In this document: one piece after another, positions 32,194-44,559 of the stretch | How the letters are laid out: every line of letters starts with the position of its first letter | Position numbering within the stretch: the stretch's first letter is position 1 | Source of the DNA: Bonia amplexicaulis | Lineage: Eukaryota; Streptophyta; Magnoliopsida; Poales; Poaceae | Length of the DNA stretch: 64,000 nucleotides | Assembly: GCA_036346245.1 (NCBI GenBank) | Contig: CM070747.1 | Span: forward strand, 21,135,655 to 21,199,654 | Reading direction: 5' to 3' | Translations under genes and position numbers: made by a program | The notes under the pieces: generated by a model | What the model saw: only the letters and a program-made list of their open reading frames with translations | What the model was told of the DNA's origin: nothing | The model's database searches: none

Positions 32194-33350
32194 TTAAGGA
32201 GTGGGCCCACATGATGCATAAATCTTGCCAACATCTAGCTTCCTCCTGTGAGCTTCGAATACAATAATATATTCATTTTGATTGCTCGATGATATCTTCG
32301 CAATGGTACCATTCATGTGATATGCAATACTTCTTTCTTGGTCTTTCAAACGCATCTTCACTTTAGACTTATAAAGATCAAGTATATGCTTGCATATAAT
32401 TAAATAAAATAGTAGCTCTACATCTCCAAATATAACAAATAAAGACCCAAATAAATTAGAGTTCACTTGGCATTATTTAATGTGGCTCAATAATTCTTTC
32501 CTGTCAGATAATATATTTAACTGAAAAGCGCTAAGTATGTCTGTAACCGCATCATCATCCTCTTTTTCAAGAATAGCCGTCCTCGGCTTTTGGTAACCTG
32601 AAAATATGTTAAATAAAGAAGACAACGTTTATACATAGCATACATAATTATCATCCATTGTTTTATTGTTTCACATGTTTTGCACAGTGTATTTAGCATA
32701 ATAGCCAGTAGATGTATAAGGTGTATATGTTAAACCAATACTTACATATCTCAATTTATCCACATCATTCAACCACACGTCGAGAAAAGTCATCCTTGAT
32801 TTTTGTAAGATTGCATATTGGACAACACCATATCACATCGTTAATATTGGTGACAAAAATTTTAGTGACCTCCATGCTTCAACTATGCTACTCTAATTAA
32901 TTAAACATGGCTCAAAAGTTGGTTTTTCTAATGCATGAAAATTCAATTAAGCAAGCTTGTCACAGATAATTCATATTCGATAAACATGAAACTCCTTCTC
33001 TACACCGTAATCTTCAATCAAATTGAATTTATATGTGTAGCTGTAGGTACTAACTAGTGAAATTTGGCATGCAATTTTAGAAACCTTCTCAATCACACTA
33101 GATAGTTCTACAGGTTCATTGAATATGATATAACATAAAGAATCATCAAGGGATATTCTACTAAGAACTTCCTTATAAGTACTTAATTCTACATTAGGTA
33201 AATTAAGCACTTTAAATTCTGAATGTGGAATTTCTAATTGGGCACAAGAGCTCTCACTTTTACTCACCTTTTTTTGATTAATTACTAATTTATCAGTATT
33301 ATTGTTACCTTGACTGTTAGAGCTAAGGAAAATTGAACTGAGACGGATGA
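32194..33350 (-). other. Possible multi-exon gene fragment, unrecognised
   Basis: Three minus-strand stretches look protein-like: 33267-32971 (98 residues, MSKSESSCAQLEIPHSEFK...), a short one near 32820-32740 and 32466-32194 (90 residues). They lie in one direction, separated by AT-rich intron-like DNA, and the LTR at 33357 abuts the upstream side. I do not recognise the family. It may be a captured or truncated gene, or chance. Confidence 0.25.
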
Positions 33351-33356
33351 TTAGGG

Positions 33357-35140
33357 TGTAAGGACGAAGAGATTGACTAGAGGGGGGAATGGATGGTTTT
33401 TAAATTCTTTTGGCTAAAACTAATTTTATATGTGGAAGAGTAAATCAAATCAGTTTTTTACAATTAAGTTCTAAATCAACTAGACTCAACTAAGTGCACC
33501 AACACCCTACAACTAGATCAAATTTTGCAATCCTAGGGTCACAAGTAAGCAATTTAATTCTAGAAAAGTAATCTGCAAGAATGTAAATAAGCATAAGAGA
33601 GCAAACCACAATGGCACAATGACTTTTTTAATATAGTGTTCGAAAACTTGTTGGTCTCTCCTAATCCATGTTAAGATAAATCCAAACAAATTGGACCAAC
33701 TCTACGAATTAAGGCAAACACCTCGAATTGGACTGGCTCCTGAGATGATGAGCACCAAACCACTCATAAGTCATCGGGTCTTCTCACAAGCTTTTTGAGA
33801 AGATCACCAGCACAACTCCTTCAAGCCATCTAGATGCCAACAAACATCAAGAGTAACAAGTCAGAGACTCTCACCTGAACAAATCAAGTGCCAAAACTCA
33901 ATGGATACTCAATCCACCACCAAATGCAACACATGCACAAGGATTTGCCTCTCCAAGCTCACTAAGTGCAACACATTCAAACAAGAGGTGAGCGGGCTTG
34001 CTCTTAGCTCAAGGAAATAAAACAAGGCACTAGCAACCTTGTTCAACCGGCCACCATACTAAGAAACTAGTTATTGGAGCAAGATTCTAGGAAAAATAGT
34101 ATGGATTGGTATGACCACCAACTAGTGGTTAGTTAGACCGCCCTACATTGTAATGGCTAAAAAACTAGCTATTACAAATGCTGCTACTCAGACCACCCAC
34201 ACAGGTGCTAGTCAGACCACCCATATAGAGCCAGTTAGACCATGACAAAAAATTCCAGAGGGAGCCAAAAACATGCTCTCTAGAAAAAAAGGAATCAAGT
34301 ACAAAATCCCGGTTGGACCGAGCTTGCTGGCCGGTCGGACCAACACATGGAGGTCTGACCACTCTTTAGCTAGGCCGGAGAATCCTGGAAGCAGGGCTAC
34401 TAGAAAATTGCAACCACTATTTAACTTTCGGTCTGACCGTTGAGCGGTTAGATCGCCTTGAATTTTTTAGCAGAGACAGAGATGCATGTACTTCAATAAA
34501 TTAGCAAAATACATTCGCAAATCGTAGTATCATGTAACCAAAGATTAAAACATGATCCACAACAAGTTGCAAACACATTCGCCAACATTAGAAGCATGTC
34601 ACAAGAATTAGGAACATGGACTCAAATCGTTTGCAAAACAAATTCGCAAATTAAAGTCGCATGCTACAAGGATAAATACATGAGATACAATTATTTGCAA
34701 AACACATTAGCAAATTCTAGCATCATAACAAGGAGAGCTAGAGCAAGCATAAAGAGCTATCAACACATGACATACCCAAACTACTAGTCAGGACCTTTGA
34801 ATAGTATAACAACTTACACTAGCAATCTAATCTCCTAGCCAAACACTAAGACCGGTAAAATGGCTAAGAGACATGTTCTTAGCCTATATTAGTTATACTT
34901 TTGCCTTACCCATCCACTTGGAGCTTTACTTGATGATGAACGTCGTATATCTAAAATCGAGTTCTTGACTTGGATATCAATACATAATGCCACCCACTTG
35001 GCTTCATGACCGTCAATATGTGAAGCCATCCAAAGTCTTTTACCATCATGAGATCTAACCTATTTCACCAACTCAAATAACATATTAGTCCCATAATTTA
35101 GTTGGCATTAATTACCAAAACTCACTATTAACGCATAATG
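33357..35140 (-). mobile_element. Antisense LTR, 5'-truncated, related to the solo LTR at 5885
   Basis: Read on the minus strand, it ends ...CCCCTCTAGTC...TACA at 33357. It also contains diverged counterparts of the solo LTR's CATTATGCGTTAATAGTGAG, TTTGCGAATGTGTTTTGC and GGTCTGACCG repeats and its AGAAGATC block. The first roughly 480 bp of the family are missing at the right-hand side. No coding region. Confidence 0.7.
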
Positions 35141-35935
35141 AAGGGTCTATATTCTTCACCGAGTTTGTAGGAACTTTTTAGAAACTATGTGAAATGGCTA
35201 GTTTTCAAATGGAGAGGCTACATAAGTGGACCTTGGGCGTTCAAAATAGCTCTCTTAAGACTCCAAAATAGTGACTTGCATAGTGGGCAGTTCAAGGGCA
35301 CTCACGAGTATCAAGTTAAGATCTCAATAGTGTGAGAGAGTAGATTAGGCCTAGTTGTTTGCATCATTCCTAGTTGATTGACCTTGCTGGATACAACTTC
35401 CAAGTGACCTCTTTGGCATAATTCTCTTGAAGTTTGGTAAGCCCTAGATGGTTTGGAGGCGTGCTCTTATTGACCTTCTAAGAAGGAGTTGTGGAAGGCA
35501 CTAGTAGGATTGTGAAGGTTTAGAGTCCACCCATACGGAGAGGAGAAGGGCTACCATGAGTTGATTGCTTGGATCTTTGCGCGGATTCCAATAGGAGCTA
35601 GACTCTAGCAATAGTGCTCCAATGAGAAGTAGAGAAAATTGCCGAATCTCTGAGATCTCGCTAAAAAATTGATTGTCTTTTGTCCCTTTTACGTTTCTGC
35701 ATTTGAATTGTTGTTCTTTCAATTCCTAAACCACTAAACTTGTGTAGGATTGAAACTTACACAGCAAAATTTCACTAGACTTGCGTAGGAGTTATGTGAA
35801 CACACTAGCAAGCCTTAGTCACATAGATTGAGATTAGAGATTAGGTTTTTAAATTGCTTAATTTTGCCATTGTTCGAAAAAGATTCCTAATTCACCCCTT
35901 CTTTTTTGGACATCCGATTCACTTTATTCGTCTAT
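35141..35935 (+). mobile_element. Sense LTR fragment related to the same family
   Basis: Starting about 35141, sequence resembles the distal third of the solo LTR. Matching parts are the TTCTAAGAAGGAGTTGTG block, GTTTAGAGTCCACCCATACGG and the AATTCACCCC near-end signature. It lies head-to-head with the antisense copy on its left. Its right terminus is blurred, near 35935. Confidence 0.55.
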
Positions 35936-36109
35936 TGGAAAACACAATTACGCGAAACTTAACACATCATCAGTGACTAATATGCAGACTGGAATAGATC
36001 AATCCTATGTGTTTTCCATTTTCTATACTTTCATTTTTTTTCAAGGTTGAGTTCCAACAAATTTTCTGCCTCTCTGACCACCACTGCTACAGAAGAGGCT
36101 ATACTAGAC

Positions 36110-36400
36110 GGGTACATCACAGACGGTTTTACTGGCAACCGTCTGTGATATTTTCATAGACGGTTATTAACATGAACCGTCTGTGATAATTGAGACATCA
36201 CAGACGGTTTTGTTAATAACCGTCGCGAACTTCGCTGACGGTTCTTAATACGAACCGTCTATACCATCGAGATAACACGGCGGGTCTGTTAAGAACCGTG
36301 CAGTGAAAGTTCCTGACGGTTATTAACACAAACCGTGCGTGAAAAGTTGAATAACACTGAGCGGTTCCCGCAAGAACCGCTGCGTAATAATCTCATGTCA
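36110..36400. repeat. Left subterminal palindrome cluster of CACTA
   Basis: About seven imperfect palindromic units of 30-40 bases read ACGGTT...AACCGT with loops such as TTTACTGGC or ATTAACATG. Such units are the usual binding sites of the TNPA-like protein. Units further from the end are more diverged. Confidence 0.85.
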
Positions 36401-37139
36401 CTGATAATTGGTGAGTAATAATCACATGTCACCAATAATTGGCGTATACGTGATTTCGATCTCACCCGTCTATTCTCTCCACATCGAATGGTGGCACGGT
36501 TCCTCCCACGGCCGGGCCCTTATTAATAACTCCCATCAACCTTTCCACCGGTACTAGTCACGCGTGAGTTCATCGGCCACTAGCTAGCTTCACGTATGCG
36601 CATCTCCTCCGCCGTGAGCTAGCACCTCCATCGCGCACGAACGGTTCATACTAAAGAACACACTCTTGCCGTAAGTGTCGTAAGTGTGTCTTGTTTAGTG
36701 TGACCGTCGTGCCACGAAGGGTTTGTTAGCTTGTTATCCCGTAATAGATCGATCCGAATGTGTTGTTGAGTTTTGTGCTTGCCTCTGTATTTGCATGTTC
36801 CTCGGCGATGCCGACTCTCGTCGAGATGTGATGTCCACTCGACAATCCTTCTTTTTCCGCAAAATACAAGGCAATTTTATTACAAAGTTCAAAAAAGACA
36901 TTTCAGTTCTTGATGAGCAACGCGACATACAAACTTCTTGGTGGCGACTATCCATCTGTTTCTTCCACTTCTTTTCTTCATCTCGGTCTCGGATCACGAC
37001 GCAGAGAGCGGTCAAGAACCGGTCTTCGGATGTGGCATTCCTCAAGACACGGCAGGGCCCGGATGAAGAAAAGAAGGGAAGAAGCAGATGGATAGTCGCT
37101 TCGGCAAGAAGTCGGCAATGTCGGCTGCCAGAAGAATCT
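36401..37139 (+). other. CACTA leader segment, coding not established
   Basis: Frames are open on both strands between 36734 and 37210, with no recognisable domain. It probably represents the transposon's leader or captured DNA. Confidence 0.35.
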
Positions 37140-37405
37140 GGGCATCCTGACGGTTGTATTAACGAACCGTGCGTGATAAAACAATCCTGACGGTTATTAA
37201 CACGAACCAAATGCGTGATAGTATCATCATCGCAGGCGGTTCGTGTTAAGAACCGTGCGCGATAATGTAACTATCACGACGGTTATTTATGTGAACCGTT
37301 TATGATAGGCAACAATCACCGCGGTTATTAAGTTGAACCGTCGAACCGTGCGTGATATATCATTTTCACGCACCGTTTGTGGTTGCAACCGTCGTGATAT
37401 TCGCA
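37140..37405. repeat. Internal palindrome cluster 1 of CACTA
   Basis: Units such as CTGACGGTTGTATTAACGAACCGTGCG and CGACGGTTATTTATGTGAACCG repeat about six times, like the terminal motif but about 1 kb inside the element. Confidence 0.8.
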
Positions 37406-37684
37406 TAGTATTAATTGCTTGGCGTGCTTGCTTGAAGGATGTCGACCGATCATCTTCATTGTTGCATCGATGCGTGGAGCAAGGCTACCGCTTTAGGGAG
37501 TTGGGGCGAAAAATATCACCGTCTTCTTAGTGATCGATCGGAGGTTAGTATACTTAATTACTTAACATTCTTAGTGATCCGATCGAGATTAGTACTCAAT
37601 TACTTAACATTCTTAGTGATCGATCGAGGTTAGTAGTAGGGGTAATAATCATTTTGACACCCATTTGTCACTTGTGTAGCGTAG

Positions 37685-40600
37685 ATGGACCAAGTCGGAT
37701 GTATATTGAGAACCGTGTGAGTGAAGAGTACATTCTTGGCGTGTACGCTTTTAGAAGGCGGTACCGAATGGATATGTTGAAGAAGGGATGAAATATATGT
37801 ATTGCCCATGTATTGATTGTGATAATCTCAAGATGTTTAGCAACTCGGTATGATTGAAGCTCACTTGATTGAAGGGTTTTGAAAAGGGTACAAATGTTGG
37901 ACCGATCACGGTGAAGAGAAGAGTACACAAGAAGGTAGTTATGACATAGTCGAGGGAGACAACGATATGCCAGTTGTGGACTGTTCTTTCGATCATGAGG
38001 AAAGGTCGCAGGATGACAATCTGGATCATGAGGATAGGTCGCAGGATGACAATCTGGATCAGATGTTACGTGATGCAGAAGGGAACTATAGTGAGAGAGA
38101 GTTTGGTAAATTCGAGGGCTTGATGGAGGACTCGGAGAAACCTTTGTTCCCGGGCTGCAAGCCGCAATACAAGAGGTTGTCATCAATTCTAGAACTGCTA
38201 AAATTGAAGGCAAGCAATGGTTGGTCCGACAAGAGTTTCACGACATTATTAGGTCTCCTAGTGGACATGCTTCCAACGGGAAATGTGTTGCCGAGAACCA
38301 CCTACCAAGCCAAGAAGATTCTTTGTCCATTAGGAATAGAAGTAGAAAGAATACATGCATGTCGGAATGATTGTATCTGCACAGTAAAGAGTATGCTAGC
38401 TTACATGTTTGTCCGGTGTGCAAAGCATCCCGATACAAGCGTAAAATGACTCGATGATGGGAAGGGCATCGAGGTGAAGCAAGGACCTCTGCTAAGGTGA
38501 TGTGGTATCTTCTGTAATCCCCATTTGAAGCGTTTGTTGCAAACCACAAGAATGCAAGATTGATGCGTTGCGCTGCGAGCGGCGTAAGAAAGACGGAATG
38601 ATAAGACATGTTGCTGATTACGCGGTGGAGGAACATCGATAGGATGTTTGTAGATTTCGATGTGGGCAGAAATATAAGGTTTGGGTTGAGTATGGATGGA
38701 ATGAATCCTTTTGGTAACATGAGCCGACATAGCACCGCCCGTGACTCGTGCATGTACAACCTTCCTCCTTGGTCGTGTATGAAGCGGAAATATATTTTGA
38801 TGTCACTACTTATCCAAGGGTCAAGCAACGGCAACGATATTGATGTGTTCCTAGCCCCATTGGTGGAAGATCTTGCAATCTTGTGGAATGAAGGGGTACA
38901 TGTATGGGATGCGGACAAGCGAGAGAACTTCACTCTACACGCCATGTTGTTCTCGCACCATTAATGATTTTCCGCCCTTGGTAACTGTCGGGGTTGAGTA
39001 TAAAAGGAGCCAAAGCGTGTCCGCAATGCTTAGATTATACCGAGTGTGTGGTTGAACAACTCGCGAAAAGCGTGTACATGCGTCACCGTAGGTTCCTTCC
39101 AAAGTATCACCCATACCGCAAGAGGAAGAAACAATTTGTGGAAAAAAGAGGATGACTCGGTACCAAGACCTTTTAGCGGGAAAGAGGTGTTTGATATGGT
39201 CAAGGATATAAATGTTGTGTTTGGCAAGGCGTAAATTGAGGAAGAATATGTGGAAAAAGAGGTCAATATTTTGGGACTTGCCTTATTGGGAGCACTTAGA
39301 AGTTCACAATTGCATCGATGTCATGCACGAGAGAAGAATGTATGTGACAGTTTGATTGGTCTCTTCTTGAACATTCCGATAAAACAAAGGATGGTGTTAA
39401 GCAAGGCGTGACTTGGTCGCTATGAACATCGAGGACCGAGTTAGCACCGATAGAGACCGATAAAGGCGGACGTACCTTCCCCAAACATGTTACACTGTCT
39501 AAGTCCGAGAGAACTGAATTATGCCGGTCCTTAAATGGTGTGAAAGTTCCATCCGGTCCTCCACAAGCATGAAGAAACTTGTTTCCATGGAACATTTGAA
39601 ATTAATTGGCATGAAGTCTCACATCGTCATGTGCTAATGACTCAAATGCTACTTGTTGCAATTAAGTATTTTGCCGAACAAGGTTCGAGTGACAATCATA
39701 AGGCTATGTTATTTCTTCAACGCAATTGCTCGAAGGTCATTGATCCGGATGGACTAGATGCTCGCAAACCGAGGTGGTGACAACTCTATATCATCTAGAG
39801 ATGTATTTCCTCCATCATTTTTGATATCATGGTCCATCTCATTGTCCACCTTGTGAAAGAGATAAAAATATGTTGCCCGTATTTCTCGTCATATGTACCC
39901 TTCGAGAGGTACATGGAATTCGAAGTCCTATGTACGCAATCGATCTCGACCGAGGGTAGCATCATCGAAGGTTATACAACGAAGAGGTCATTGAATTACG
40001 CATCGGCTACATGGCTCGGTAGAGCCGATGGGTGTACCTCTATCTCGTCACGAGGGAGGTTAGAGGTATAGGGACTATCGGGAGGAAAGCAATAACTCCG
40101 GATCAAAATACGCATGCTCAAGCCCATTACATGGTTTTACAACACATGGTGAAGTGACCCCATATATTGAAGAGCACAAGGACATGCTACGTCGGAGAAT
40201 GCAGGCGGTCGAAGTTTGGATCACGAGACAACACAACCGTCGGTTTAACGAATGGTTGAAGGCGCAATTGACTAGGAGGTCGTCAAATGAAACACTACAA
40301 TGGTTGGCAAAGGGCCAAAATTTACAATTGTGACATGGCAAGGATCGACATTAATGGCTACATATTTTATACAACAGATCAAGATAGAAAGAGCACGGTG
40401 CGAGAACTCGGTGTCGCATAGATGCCTATGATTCGCACGGCAAGATCACTGGCCCAAGCTCGTACTACGGGCTTGTAGAGGAGATTTGGGAGCTTGACTA
40501 CGTAATTTTCAAAATTCCTCTATTTCGGTGCCGTTGGGTCCAACTCCCACGGGTGTAAGGTTGACAAGTGCAGGCGTCACTACCGTGGACCTCAAATGTG

Positions 40601-40853
40601 TAGGATACAAAGACGAACCATTCGTATCATGAGGCAAGTTGTTCAAGTATTTTATGTAAGGCAGGCAAATAAGAAGCGCCATGTAGTTCTTCGAGGAAAA
40701 AGAAGGATTGTCGGGGTTGAGAATGTTGTGGATGAGGAAGAGTACAATCAATTTGATGATTTGCCTCCATTCGGAGGCGGCATCGAGCTCGATGAAGAAC
40801 AAGGCGATGAAGCAAGCTATATGCGATCGATCATCGTGAAGGGCTTTATTTAA
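37685..40853 (+). pseudogene. CACTA TNPD-like transposase (TNP2), frameshifted
   Basis: Domain order is that of a complete TNPD gene. A transposase-associated domain (ENRVSEEYILGV, then CPCIDCDN) lies at about 37690-37840. TNP2 starts near 37965 (FEGLMEDSEKPLFPGC, LPTGNVLPRTTYQAKK, RHSTARDSCMYNLPPW, ADKRENFTLHAMLF). A DUF4218-like part (MKSHIVMC..., MVHLIVHLVKEIKICC, YPFERYM-like, EGSIIEGYTT) lies at about 39600-40060, and a DUF4216-like part (YYGLVEEIWELDYVIFKIPL) at about 40460-40530. The usual acidic tail ends at 40853. Many frameshifts and stops separate these, so no full protein can be made. The normal enzyme cuts and joins transposon ends in the nucleus. Confidence 0.88.
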
Positions 40854-41073
40854 AATGATATAGCCAAAGTGTAATAAATGATATAGGTTATGCTTGTGTT
40901 TTCATAAATGTATGTATGTTCCATTGTAATTGTAAAATGACTAAGGAACCCATGCATTGTAATTGTAAAATGACTAAGGAACTATGAAATAGTTATATTT
41001 ATGGTTATGCTTGCGTTTTTCATAAATGTATCTATGTTCTATATTGTAATTGTGAAATGACATAGGAACCTAG

Positions 41074-41325
41074 CTAGTCTGCGGTATTTATAGTGAACTA
41101 TCACAGGCGGTTTATAAAAGAAACCGTGCGTGATAACATCCTGAGCGGTTCTATCGATATAACCGCTGCGTGATAATATGGATATCACGACGGTTATATA
41201 TATAACCGTGCGTGATATCACATATCGCGACGGTTATATATATAGAACCGTGCGTGATATCATATCCGCGACGGTTATATTGATAGAACCGTCGTGATAG
41301 ATCATCTTTAAATACCGCAGACTAG
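41074..41325. repeat. Internal inverted-repeat cassette with palindrome cluster 2
   Basis: Perfect 17-bp inverted arms (CTAGTCTGCGGTATTTA at 41074-41090 and its complement at 41309-41325) enclose five to six ACGGTT/AACCGT palindromes. It lies between the two transposase genes. Confidence 0.8.
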
Positions 41326-41389
41326 GTGCTGGAGTCCGCTCCGCCGATCTCTTGTCTCCACTCTGACGCCCGCTAGCTAGGTTTTGCTC

Positions 41390-41640
41390 CTCCCACCGCC
41401 GGTCCCTCCGGCCGGCGGTCCCCGACGCGGTCCCTCCCCCGACGCCGCCGCTCGACGCCGCCGCCTCCCGACGCCGCTCCCTCCGGCCGGCGGTCCCCGA
41501 CGCCGGTACCTCCCGACGCCGCCTCTCCTCCCGACGCCGGTACCTCCCGACACCGCCTCTCCCTCCCGACGCCGGTCCCTCCCGACGCCGCTACCTCCCG
41601 ACGCCGCCTCCTCCCGACGCCGGTCCCTCCCTGTGCTTCA
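41390..41640. repeat. GC-rich short tandem repeat
   Basis: Repeats of CCTCCCGACGCCGnnnC (about 15-21 bp) run through this stretch. The long frames on both strands are products of the repeat. Confidence 0.85.
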
Positions 41641-41915
41641 CATGTTAGCTTTATGATATATATATGCTTCACATGTTATATGCTTCACATGTTAGCTTTA
41701 TGATATATATATGCTTCACATGTATTTTATGTTATATGCTTCACATGTTATATGCTTCACATGTATTTTATGTTATATGCTTCACATGTTATATGCTTCA
41801 CATGTTATATGCTTCACATGTATTTTATGTTATATGCTTCACATGTATTTTATGTTATATGCTTCGCATGTTAGCTTTATGATATATGCTTCACATGTAT
41901 TTTATGTAGCATATA
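41640..41915. repeat. AT-rich tandem repeat (TATGCTTCACATGT)
   Basis: About fifteen copies of TATGCTTCACATGT occur alternately with TTA or ATTTTATGT spacers. The frames reading LHMLYASHV are artefacts of the repeat. Confidence 0.9.
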
Positions 41916-42064
41916 ATATATGCTGCACTTGTTAGCTGCAAGGTCTATTTGGAAGGCTCATAGCTCACTGCAATTAGCTAATCGTTAGAACTTTGTCACT
42001 TGATTCATAGAACTTTGACAAGCTGGGTCCGTAGCTCACTTCAGTTAGTTTTTTCTTAGAAGAG

Positions 42065-44553
42065 ATGGCGTCCACACGGTCTTCGTCGTCGTCATCCGGG
42101 TCTCACGCTCCCAAGCTGCGAAATCTAAGCGTGGTGAGGAGTATCGAAATGGCCACAGGCCGAATGACCATCACGGTGGTCTCTCGGATGGGGTCCCTCC
42201 GAACCGTCGAAAGCAGCGTCATCATTTTGGACTACTGCGGGATAATTGGAAGGCAACGGGTCCCTATCACCATAGCAAGTGGAAAGATTTGACAAAGGAT
42301 CAAAAAATCAGCTATGGGAGGAACTTACAAATTGTTCGAGTTCCCAGCGAGCACGAGGACTCGTGCAGCAGCAGCGCCTCGCGATGGGAAAAGCATGGAA
42401 GAATTTTAAGAGCACTCTTGTGACGAAGTACATGGCCGAGGATGTCACGCCCTTCACGAAGTATCTTTTCGTGTCGCCGGAAACATGGGAGGCCTTTGTG
42501 CAGATGAAGACGACGACCGAATTTGAACAACAAAGTGCGGCGCACAAGGATCTCCATCAAAAACACGCACCCTCACGGACTCGGCGATCGCTGGTACGCG
42601 GGTAAAATCCGCAATGGAGGATGCGGGATGAGGTCGCAATCCGATCGGAGGCCTCTCGCCATTTGCGGGATCGCAAACGCGGCGCTCGGCGGTTAGAGCG
42701 AGGTCATCAACCACATCTTGGTGTCTCTTTCAAAACCCCGCAGCGAGGTCATCAACCACATCTTCGGGTGTTAACAACTATGCTGTTTAACATATTTTAA
42801 CAACCCTGGTAAAATATGTTAAACAGCATAGTTGTTAACACCTCTTGAACTTCATGGGTTCAAAAATAACATGATTAATTGCCTCTTGCGGCAATCATTG
42901 ACTACGGAATCTTCTTGTGGCTCCTTTGAAGAATATAGGAGATAGATTTACTATCTCGGGCCTTGGGAAACAAGGAGCACCAGTGCGCACACGAGGCATG
43001 GGGTTTATGTACCTTGGAGTGCGGTTTCTAGATTACTCGAGACATATAGGAGTAGGAAGAGATCCAAGGCGTCTGCAATGAACAATTAAAGCAGAGCTTC
43101 ATGCTCAACTTGAGGAACAACTATCGCCTCACTTCAAGAGCGATCGCCTCACTCGAGGAGAGATAGATTCGTTGCGGGAAGAAGCGAGACAAGTCCGCAA
43201 CCAATCGCAACCCACTCCTAGTCTTTGCGGTACCCAGTCCCACTCAACGTCGCGATGGCTGGCGTCCACACCAATTCGAACATAGCGACGACCGCTTACG
43301 TATTGATGACATTCGGTAATGTACCTCTTTAGAATAGTACATAGATCTCTCGGTGGACGCCTTAACTCATCTCTTGTATCGTTATGTAGGAGCACATGCC
43401 TTCGACCTCAAAGTCGGGCTTGTTGGCTCTATTCCGTGATTGGGCGAGGCATGGTGTATCCATTCTTTGCCAGGGGCCGGTGCACGGTGTACAAGTAGAC
43501 ACCGGTTTCATAAAGGTCCACGTGGACATGATTAATGATATTTTAATTCCGTCCCTCTTGAGAAGCCCCAAACGAAGAGATTAAGACATTGGGGATCTGT
43601 CCACACATTCATTCGATGGCCCAAGAGGACATCGTCCTCGACATGTCCGTGCCACAATCTTCACATCCGATGGCCCAAGAGGGACGTCGCCACGGACTCG
43701 GCACATCGGCTCGGTGGCTCCACCTCCACCTCAAATCCAAGAAAGTCATTGCATCGGCTCCCACCGAGACGCCACCAGGAACATATCACAAGCGAGGCTC
43801 CAAGGCCTCCAAGGCTCATCGAAGAAAATTAAGCCGCGTCCGTGCCATGGACGTTTACTCTAGGAGTGTCGTTGGTGCCCGACTCACAATTACGTCGACT
43901 TGGTATGATTTGCAATAGATTGCATGCCCGGTACATGGAGAAGTCCAACATGAAGCCAAACCGCAGAGTGCATTCACTCGAAATATAACGAGACACATTT
44001 CCTCCACGACCGGGCTACATCGTCGTGACATTCGAAGATTTATTCTTACTATTCAATCTCGACGAACTCGACGCCTCACTTCTACGATGCTGGACACTGT
44101 AAGTGTACTGTACAATGAAGTTCTACATTCACGTTATATAGATAAATGTCATTACTCTTTCTTTATGTATAGATACATGATCCAACAAGTCCGGCAATCG
44201 CGACGACCGGTGGGTTTCCTCGACCCTCAGTTGGTCTCCGAGCAATCTATCAACACATATGCATCCTTCGTGCAAGGTTACATAACGAGGGGATTGATTG
44301 CTCACACCGACAAGGAGTACATCATGGTACCCTACAACCAAGGGTAAGTGCTTCACCAGTTGCTACACATATGTTTCATTTGTACTTTACATGCAGTATG
44401 AACTTAGGATTAATCACTGTGGCGACACACATAACTAGGCATCACTGGATTTTGATTGTGATTGTACCAAAGTGGAGCAAGGTAATATACCTTGATTCCC
44501 TCCTTAGGAGCTACCACGACTTCAGTTGTGTGCAAGAAGTACTTAACAGGTAA
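42065..44553 (+). pseudogene. CACTA second gene: TNPA-like with Ulp1-like C-terminus, broken
   Basis: ATG 42065 opens a Ser-rich start (MASTRSSSSSSGSHAPKLRN). A shifted frame gives KAWKNFKSTLVTKYMAED and PETWEAFVQMKTTTEFEQQS (42370-42530), the signature of the plant Ptta/En/Spm 'transposase_24' family. Further on (44087-44347) LDPQLVSEQSINTYASFVQ and, at 44400-44553, THITRHHWILIVIVP with LDSLLRSYHDFS resemble a C48 (Ulp1/SUMO) protease with its His and Asp segments. The downstream Cys segment is not present before the right terminal repeats. Frameshifts and a 76-bp hairpin at 42767 interrupt the gene. Confidence 0.75.
42767..42842. repeat. Perfect 33-bp inverted repeat (hairpin)
   Basis: Arms 42767-42799 and 42810-42842 are exact complements, separated by the 10-base loop ACAACCCTGG. 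A nearby 22-base direct duplication (GCGAGGTCATCAACCACATC at about 42697 and 42742) lies just upstream. The hairpin lies within the decayed TNPA-like gene. Confidence 0.95.
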
Positions 44554-44559
44554 ACTCAT

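Noticed and set aside
41373..41935. Open frames rich in LPTP or LHMLYASHV repeats
   Set aside because: These are products of short tandem DNA repeats inside the CACTA element.
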